Assembly: GCA_003164075.1 (NCBI GenBank)
Contig: PLRZ01000256.1
Coordinates: forward strand, 214 to 11,529
DNA length: 11,316 nucleotides
Direction: 5' to 3'
From: Bryobacterales bacterium
GTDB lineage: Bacteria > Acidobacteriota > Terriglobia > Bryobacterales > Bryobacteraceae
Shown here: positions 7,169-11,316 of the stretch, piece by piece
How the letters are laid out: each line of letters begins with the position of its first letter
Position numbering within the stretch: the stretch's first letter is position 1
Notes under the pieces: model-generated
What the model saw: the letters and a program-made list of their open reading frames with translations, nothing else
Databases searched by the model: none
Told to the model about the DNA's origin: nothing
Program-made: the position numbers and the translations under genes

Positions 7169-7262
7169 TCTGCACGGGTGATGTCGTGGAATTTGTGATG
7201 AGCAGGCGGCTCAAGCCAATTTCCCCGAACCCGAAATTGCGGGGCAAGACTTCAGGAGTTGA
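7169..7262. mobile_element. Decayed and shortened MITE-like copy 3 (94 bp, target duplication TTA)
   Basis: The left end (7169-7186) matches the 18-bp terminal repeat in 13 positions and continues with TGGAATTTG exactly as in copies 1 and 2. The right part has GAAATTGCGGGG and TTCAGGAGTTGA, matching the other right ends apart from small changes. The inner palindrome is missing. TTA flanks both sides (7166-7168 and 7263-7265). The right-hand TTA is the stop codon TAA of the MoaD-like gene read on the other strand. It appears to be an older, internally deleted copy. Confidence 0.65.
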
Positions 7263-7559
7263 TTAGCCCCCGGCGATCGCTCCCACCAATAGAAGCGGCT
7301 CCGCCCCGCTCGCCACCGCGTCGGGAAGCGGAGCGTCCGGCGATTCGTGCGACCAATCCTGCTCGCAGGCGAAGAACCGCACGAATGGCCGCCGCTTCAA
7401 GGTGACATGATCGCGAATGGTCCCGCACAACATAGGATACCGCGCCTCGATCGCGTCGAGGACCGAAGCGATCGTTGCCCGGCCCTCCACTTCCACCTGC
7501 ACTTCGCCCGCGACGCGCGCCAGCAGCCGCAAATGCGCCGGCAAGACCACGCGAATCAT
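7263..7559 (-). CDS. MoaD/ThiS-like beta-grasp protein ending in Gly-Gly
   Basis: This 98-residue protein has the size and layout of MoaD/ThiS sulfur carriers: an N-terminal beta hairpin ([20 protein letters not shown]), the segment [17 protein letters not shown] (26-42), and a C-terminus [10 protein letters not shown] in which the chain stops exactly at Gly-Gly. In this family that diglycine is adenylated by an E1-like enzyme (MoeB/ThiF) and carries sulfur as a thiocarboxylate or forms a conjugate. No E1, MoaE or ThiG gene is in the window, so the pathway is unknown. Its ATG overlaps the stop of the propeller gene (ATGA, 7556-7559), with no strong ribosome binding site, so translation is probably coupled. 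Element copy 3 abuts its stop codon. Molybdopterin synthesis is possible, but the partner gene suggests a separate role. Confidence 0.85.
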   Translation of the reverse strand: MIRVVLPAHLRLLARVAGEVQVEVEGRATIASVLDAIEARYPMLCGTIRDHVTLKRRPFVRFFACEQDWSHESPDAPLPDAVASGAEPLLLVGAIAGG

Positions 7560-8671
7560 GACAGCGTCTGAACTTCCACCGACACCACCGCCGGCAGATC
7601 GCGCACAATCGGAGCCCAACTGTCGCCGGCGTCCGCCGACGCGTAGACCTGCCCGCCGGTGGTGCCGAAATAAACGCCGCAGGAATCGAGCGAATCCACA
7701 GCCATGGCTTCGCGCAGCACGTCCACGTAGCAGTCGCCTTGCGGCAGGCCTTTGGTGAGCGGTTCCCACTCGTCGCCGCCGGTGCGGCTGCGGTAGACGC
7801 GCAGTTTTCCTTCGGGCGGATAATGCTCCGAGTCGCTCTTGATGGGGACCACGTAGATGGTCTCCGGCTCATGCGCGTGGACGTCGATGACGAAGCCGAA
7901 ATCGGTCGGCAGATTTCCGCTGACCTCGCGCCACTGGTCGCCTGCGTTGTCGCTGCGCATGACATCCCAATGCTTCTGCATGAACAGCACGTTGGGGCGC
8001 GAGCGGTGCATGGCGATGCGGTGCACACAGTGGCCCACATCGGCGTTTGGGTCGGGAATGTACGGCGAGCGGAGTCCCTGGTTGATGGGCCGCCACGTGG
8101 CGCCGCCGTCGTCGGTGCGAAACGCGCCCGCGGCGGAAATGGCGATGAAGATGCGCGCCGGGTCGCTCGGATCGAGGAGGATGGTGTGCAGGCACATGCC
8201 GCCCGCGCCGGGCTGCCAGCGCGGTCCCGAGCCGTGGCCGCGCAGTCCCGGTAATTCCTGCCACGATTGGCCGCCATCGGCGGTGCGAAACAGCGAGGCG
8301 TCTTCCACCCCGGCGTACACCGTGTCGGGGTCGGTGAGCGACGGTTCCAGGTGCCACACACGCTTGAACTCCCACGGGTGCGGCGTGCCATCGTACCACT
8401 GGTGCGTGCCGGGCGTGCCTTCGTACACGAACTTATTGCCCACCGGCTCCCAGGTCTTGCCGCCGTCGCTGGAGCGCTGGATCAACTGGCCGAACCAGCC
8501 GGTGGACTGCGACACATACAGCCGGTTGGGGTCGGCCGGCGACCCCTTCATGTGGTAAATCTCCCAGCCTCCAAAGTGAGGGCCGCTGACCTCCCACTTG
8601 TCGCGCTTTCCGTCGGCGGTCAATAGGAACGCGCCCTTCCGGGTGCCTACCAAAACTCGTACCTGGCTCAT
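7556..8671 (-). CDS. Asp-box (BNR/sialidase-like) beta-propeller protein
   Basis: This 371-residue protein has six Asp-box motifs of the form S/TxDxGxx[10 protein letters not shown] (66-74), RTADGGQSW (129-137), RTDDGGATW (185-193), RSDNAGDQW (239-247), RSRTGGDEW (294-302) and ASADAGDSW (344-352). A degenerate seventh may lie near 18-26. This indicates a six- or seven-bladed propeller. It lacks a signal peptide and the arginine triad arrangement expected of a true sialidase cannot be confirmed, so a cytoplasmic binding or scaffold role is as likely as hydrolysis. The segment [15 protein letters not shown] (157-171) is a striking Cys/His-containing patch. The ATG overlaps the preceding VOC stop (ATGA, 8668-8671) with GAGG seven bases before it, and the stop overlaps the MoaD-like start. 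The strict coupling suggests that the two products act together. Confidence 0.85.
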   Translation of the reverse strand: MSQVRVLVGTRKGAFLLTADGKRDKWEVSGPHFGGWEIYHMKGSPADPNRLYVSQSTGWFGQLIQRSSDGGKTWEPVGNKFVYEGTPGTHQWYDGTPHPWEFKRVWHLEPSLTDPDTVYAGVEDASLFRTADGGQSWQELPGLRGHGSGPRWQPGAGGMCLHTILLDPSDPARIFIAISAAGAFRTDDGGATWRPINQGLRSPYIPDPNADVGHCVHRIAMHRSRPNVLFMQKHWDVMRSDNAGDQWREVSGNLPTDFGFVIDVHAHEPETIYVVPIKSDSEHYPPEGKLRVYRSRTGGDEWEPLTKGLPQGDCYVDVLREAMAVDSLDSCGVYFGTTGGQVYASADAGDSWAPIVRDLPAVVSVEVQTLS

Positions 8672-9081
8672 TTCGGCGCCTCGCAGTTAATCATCCACGG
8701 AATCCCGAAGCGATCGACCAGCATGCCGAATCGGGCAGCCCAAAAGGTCGGCTGAAGGGGCATATTGACCTTGCCATTTTCCGCCAGCGCGTGGAAGATG
8801 CGTTCCGCCTCCTGCGGGTCCTGGAGGCCGATACTCATGCAGAAACGTTTTGCAGGTTCCTGGCCGTGTTCCGGCGGAGAGTCGGCGCCCATCAACTCGC
8901 TCGTGCCCACAGTGAGGCGAATGTGCATGATTTTCTCGCCCCACTCCGGCGGCACCTGGTTTGCCATCGGCGTTCCCGCGTAGCGGAATATCCCTTCGAT
9001 TTTGCCGCCGAGAAGCTGTTCGTAGAACTGGAACGCGGCTTCGCATTGGCCGTCAAAACTCAAATACGCGTTGATTTGCAC
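8668..9081 (-). CDS. PhnB-like VOC family protein
   Basis: This 137-residue protein of the vicinal oxygen chelate (glyoxalase/bleomycin resistance) superfamily is of the PhnB-like type: [24 protein letters not shown] near the N-terminus (residues 3-26), [15 protein letters not shown] in the middle, and [22 protein letters not shown] near the C-terminus. The length is normal for the group. Biochemical function is not known for most members. The start is GTG at 9081, supported by AGGAG six bases upstream and by the start of homology. It lies 11 bases after the SRPBCC stop and overlaps the propeller gene, so it is a middle gene of the operon. Confidence 0.9.
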   Translation of the reverse strand: MQINAYLSFDGQCEAAFQFYEQLLGGKIEGIFRYAGTPMANQVPPEWGEKIMHIRLTVGTSELMGADSPPEHGQEPAKRFCMSIGLQDPQEAERIFHALAENGKVNMPLQPTFWAARFGMLVDRFGIPWMINCEAPK

Positions 9082-9092
9082 GGTATGCTCCT

Positions 9093-9455
9093 CTATTTGG
9101 AATTGGAAACAACTGTCTGGCTTTCGGCGATGGCCTTCATACTGGCGAGGCCCGCCGCGAAGTCTTTACCCATCATCTTGTCCATGTAGGGTTGGGGACC
9201 GTAAACCGCCCACGTGTAGACCGCGCCTTTTCCACGGGTGGCGCCGGAGAAGGTCTTCTTCATGGCGGCGTCGAGCTTCTCGTAGGGCGACCAGGAAGCC
9301 CAATTGTGGAAGTCGTCGATGAGGTCGAAGATCCGGCTCGGGGGCGCTTGCATGGTCCCGGTCCGCTGCACCCTGAAAGTGTCCGGCCTGGTGGCGGCAT
9401 AGCCCAACAGGGCCGCCAGCAGCAGGCCAACTACGATTGCGATGGTAACCAACAT
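9093..9455 (-). CDS. SRPBCC family protein with internal deletion
   Basis: The 120-residue product begins with a membrane-anchor-like segment (MLVTIAIVVGLLLAALLGYA) followed by the typical start of a polyketide cyclase/dehydrase-type SRPBCC protein: FRVQRTGTMQAPPSRIFDLI, then FHNWASWSPYEKLD (about 54-67). The usual C-terminal part is also present (YGPQPYM, DKMMGKDF, GLASMKAIAE). Relatives that I recall are about 170-180 residues, so roughly 50-60 residues of the central sheet are missing between GAVYTWA and VYGPQPYM. A further ten or so may be missing between PYM and DKMMG. The reading frame is kept, but the ligand cavity would be destroyed, so the protein is probably not functional as a normal SRPBCC. 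The start has GGGAGG at good spacing. It is followed 11 bases later by the VOC gene. Confidence 0.75.
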   Translation of the reverse strand: MLVTIAIVVGLLLAALLGYAATRPDTFRVQRTGTMQAPPSRIFDLIDDFHNWASWSPYEKLDAAMKKTFSGATRGKGAVYTWAVYGPQPYMDKMMGKDFAAGLASMKAIAESQTVVSNSK

Positions 9456-9559
9456 TGTTCCCTCCCGTACCGCTTGGACATCCCCCGCCGCTTCCACGCC
9501 ACGAACCCCGCCGGCAGCCACTGGACCGTCCACAAAGTGTAATCCATTTTCCTGGTCAT
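9431..9559 (-). pseudogene. Probable DoxX-family remnant, ends joined
   Basis: The ATG at 9559 is preceded by GGGAGG at six bases and opens MTRKMDYTLWTVQWL, which resembles the start of small DoxX-like membrane proteins. It then passes directly to FVAWKRR, which resembles the usual C-terminal end (FVAxGRWR). About 80-100 residues of membrane helices would be missing. The frame then runs 25 bases into the SRPBCC gene. The similarity is short and from memory, so this is a moderate call, helped by the fact that DoxX, SRPBCC and VOC genes often occur together. Confidence 0.4.
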
Positions 9560-9628
9560 TGGGCGCCTCCCATGGCCGGCAAAGCTGGCCTCGTCGAGAT
9601 TCCGGGCATTCAAGAGCATGTATTTCAT
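9560..9628 (-). pseudogene. Probable YCII-family remnant, N-terminus only
   Basis: The ATG at 9628 has GGAGG nine bases upstream and encodes MKYMLLNARNLDEASFAG, like the MKYMLLIYG-type start of YCII-related proteins (usually about 110-140 residues). The frame then flows into the DoxX-like remnant without a stop. Only the ribosome binding site and about 20 residues of the gene remain. It would have been the first gene of the operon. The identification rests on a very short match. Confidence 0.35.
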
Positions 9629-9715
9629 TCTTGTGTGCCTCCAACGGTAGGTCGAAGGGGGCTTGCGGTCCCTCAAGCAGTCGCCGCTCAATCGTCCTAA
9701 GCTGGAGTTATGGTC

Positions 9716-10600
9716 ATGGCTGGGCGGCGCAAGTCGATCGCGTTCTATATTGCGTTCGGTATTGGTCTCATCTCGGTCATCCTGATTCTGTATATCGGCT
9801 GGGTCCAGCTCAATTGGCGGCATGGCGTGCTGCTGGTGCTGGGCATTCTGCTGCTCATCATTATTATCAGCGGCGTGATTCTGAACACCATCTCGCTGGT
9901 GCGGGAAATCCATCGCAACGAACAAAAAGACGCCTTCATCAACGCCGTCACGCACGAACTGAAAACGCCCGTCGCGTCCATCCGGCTGTACCTGGAGACT
10001 CTGCAGACGCGCGCGGTGGACGAAGAGAAACGCAAAGAATTCTATCGCATCATGCTGGACGACAGCGACCGCCTGATGGCCACCATCGAGCAGATCCTGC
10101 GCACCGGCCGCATGGGCGCCGCCGGCCGCAAGCTCAACCTGGTGCGCATCGATCTGGACGGACTTGTAGAGGAATGCATGGTCCGCACGCGCGCCATCCA
10201 CGCCATCCCCGCGGAGGCGCTCACGTTCCACCCCGGGGCGCCGGTCAGCATCATGGCCGACCTGGAAGAGGTGCGCGCGGCGGTGTCCAATTTGATCGAG
10301 AATGCCGTCAAATATTCCGGTAAGGACGTCAGGGTGCGCGTGGAGACGGAGCAGGTGGATGGCTACGTGCTGATGCGCGTGAAAGATGCCGGCGTGGGCA
10401 TCCCGAAGACCGAACTGAAGCGGGTTTTCAAGCGCTTCCATCGCGTGCCCGGTCCGCTGGCGTCGCGCGTGAAAGGCACGGGGCTGGGCCTGTACATTGT
10501 GCGCTCGGTGGCCAAACAGCACGGCGGCCGCGCATGGGCCGAAAGTGAGGGGGCAGGTCGCGGAAGCACGTTCTTCCTGCAACTGCCGGTGGCCAAATGA
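9716..10600 (+). CDS. Membrane sensor histidine kinase with minimal sensor
   Basis: This 294-residue histidine kinase has two N-terminal membrane helices (about residues 8-29 and 37-58) joined by a loop of about seven residues, and no periplasmic, PAS or HAMP domain is apparent. HisKA follows with H80 in VTHELKTP, then the HATPase core: N box NLIENAVKYS (192-201), G1 DAGVGIP (224-230), F box RVFKRFHR (236-243) and G2 GTGLGLYI (254-261). It autophosphorylates H80 and passes the phosphate to the regulator encoded next. The signal must come from within the membrane, the cytoplasm or a partner protein. The start at 9716 is preferred over the ATG at 9710 because GGAG at 9704-9707 is eight bases from it and only two from the other. 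Its stop overlaps the next start (ATGA). Confidence 0.9.
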   Translation: MAGRRKSIAFYIAFGIGLISVILILYIGWVQLNWRHGVLLVLGILLLIIIISGVILNTISLVREIHRNEQKDAFINAVTHELKTPVASIRLYLETLQTRAVDEEKRKEFYRIMLDDSDRLMATIEQILRTGRMGAAGRKLNLVRIDLDGLVEECMVRTRAIHAIPAEALTFHPGAPVSIMADLEEVRAAVSNLIENAVKYSGKDVRVRVETEQVDGYVLMRVKDAGVGIPKTELKRVFKRFHRVPGPLASRVKGTGLGLYIVRSVAKQHGGRAWAESEGAGRGSTFFLQLPVAK

Positions 10601-11316
10601 CACAGATTCTGATAGTGGAAGACGAGCAGCACATCGCCGAGGGACTGCGCTTCAATCTGGAAGCAGAAGGCTACCAGGTGCAGATCGTGGAGACCGGCGA
10701 GGCGGCGCTGGAACTTCTGCTGGCGCCCGAAGCGCCCTTCGACGTAGTGGTGCTCGACGTCATGCTGCCCGGCAAGGACGGCTTCGCGGTGATGTCGGAA
10801 TTGCGGCAGGCGGCCCAGTTCGTTCCCACCCTGATGCTGACGGCGCGCGGCCATCCGGAGGACATTCTGAAGGGGTTCGCCGCCGGCGCGGACGACTATC
10901 TCACCAAGCCCTTTGAACTGGCGATTGTGCTGGCCCACCTGCGCGGCCTGCTGCGCCGCCGCGACTGGCTGCGCGTCTCTGTGAACCACGCAGTCGCCAA
11001 GCCGGAGCCCACCGACACGTACACCTTCGGCGACAAGTCGGTGCACTTCGACCTGCTGGAACTGCACGTGCGCGACAAGATTTTCCCGCTGACCTTGATG
11101 GAGGCCAATCTGCTTCGCTATCTGATCCAGCACGAGGGCCGCCCGGTCTCTCGCAAGGCCATGCTGGAAGACGTGTGGGGCCTGCACGAAGACACCGACA
11201 CGCGGGCCATCGACAATTTCGTGGTGCGCTTACGCCGTTATGTCGAGGATGAGCCGGTGCGTCCGCGGCATCTGCTCACGGTGCGCGGGGTGGGATACCG
11301 GTTCGTGGCGTCCCCG
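10597..11316 (+). CDS. OmpR/PhoB-type response regulator (3' end outside window)
   Basis: The reading frame is open to the window edge (240 codons), covering a receiver domain (about 1-120) and a winged-helix DNA-binding domain (about 140-240). The receiver has acidic residues E8 and D9 in IVEDE, the phospho-acceptor D54 in VVLDVMLPG, T82 and K104 in YLTKPF. The DNA-binding part has LTLMEANLLRYLIQHEGRPVSR followed by the recognition-helix region RAIDNFVVRLRRYVEDE and the final wing GVGYRF. The protein is therefore nearly complete and should end within a few codons. It is the cognate partner of the kinase, with which it overlaps by four bases. The target genes are unknown. Confidence 0.93.
   Translation, partial: MTQILIVEDEQHIAEGLRFNLEAEGYQVQIVETGEAALELLLAPEAPFDVVVLDVMLPGKDGFAVMSELRQAAQFVPTLMLTARGHPEDILKGFAAGADDYLTKPFELAIVLAHLRGLLRRRDWLRVSVNHAVAKPEPTDTYTFGDKSVHFDLLELHVRDKIFPLTLMEANLLRYLIQHEGRPVSRKAMLEDVWGLHEDTDTRAIDNFVVRLRRYVEDEPVRPRHLLTVRGVGYRFVASP

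Noticed and set aside
7252..8391. 379-codon minus-strand frame overlapping the propeller gene
   Set aside because: It is a shadow of the Asp-box gene in another frame, with Arg/Ser/Ala-biased composition and no motifs.
9431..10603. 390-codon minus-strand open frame antisense to the histidine kinase
   Set aside because: Most of it is the complement of a well-supported histidine kinase gene. Only its last 65 codons (from 9628) show meaningful starts and are treated as the YCII and DoxX remnants.

Overview
The window looks like a chromosomal stretch of a GC-rich soil acidobacterium, probably of the Solibacter/Bryobacter group. That is inference from gene content: a Ser/Thr kinase fused through one membrane segment to a PD40/TolB-type propeller is typical of those genomes. 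Other signs are promoters with little or no leader and the DoxX/SRPBCC/VOC stress-type cluster. No tRNA, rRNA, CRISPR array or intact insertion sequence was seen.

Layout. (1) 211-2862 (+): membrane Ser/Thr kinase with a C-terminal propeller, probably leaderless, with a 9-bp inverted repeat upstream. (2) 2974-3158: first copy of a small palindromic transposon-like element, between the convergent 3' ends of the kinase and the next gene. (3) 3171-4151 (-): a YiaK/DlgD-like 2,3-diketo-L-gulonate reductase. (4) 4441-6633 (-): a 730-residue protein of no family I recognise, with a good extended -10 promoter overlapped by an inverted repeat and a long hairpin just after its stop codon. (5) 6848-7064 and 7169-7262: two more copies of the element. 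(6) 9628 down to 7263 (-): a tightly packed operon of YCII remnant, DoxX remnant, shortened SRPBCC protein, VOC/PhnB-like protein, Asp-box beta-propeller protein and a MoaD/ThiS-like protein ending in Gly-Gly; the last three overlap by ATGA. (7) 9716-11316 (+): histidine kinase and OmpR-type response regulator, overlapping by ATGA; the regulator runs off the window.

Most notable points. The three element copies carry near-identical 18-bp terminal inverted repeats (the third is decayed), and each is flanked by a 3-bp direct repeat (AGG, ACG, TTA). This is a MITE-like family seen from sequence alone. The third copy sits on the stop codon of the MoaD-like gene and appears to have duplicated it. 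The propeller and Gly-Gly beta-grasp pair is a candidate uncharacterised sulfur-carrier or ubiquitin-like module. The head of the same operon shows several short genes that keep both ends but have lost their middles. The 730-residue gene has its own regulatory signals and no known relatives that I can name.
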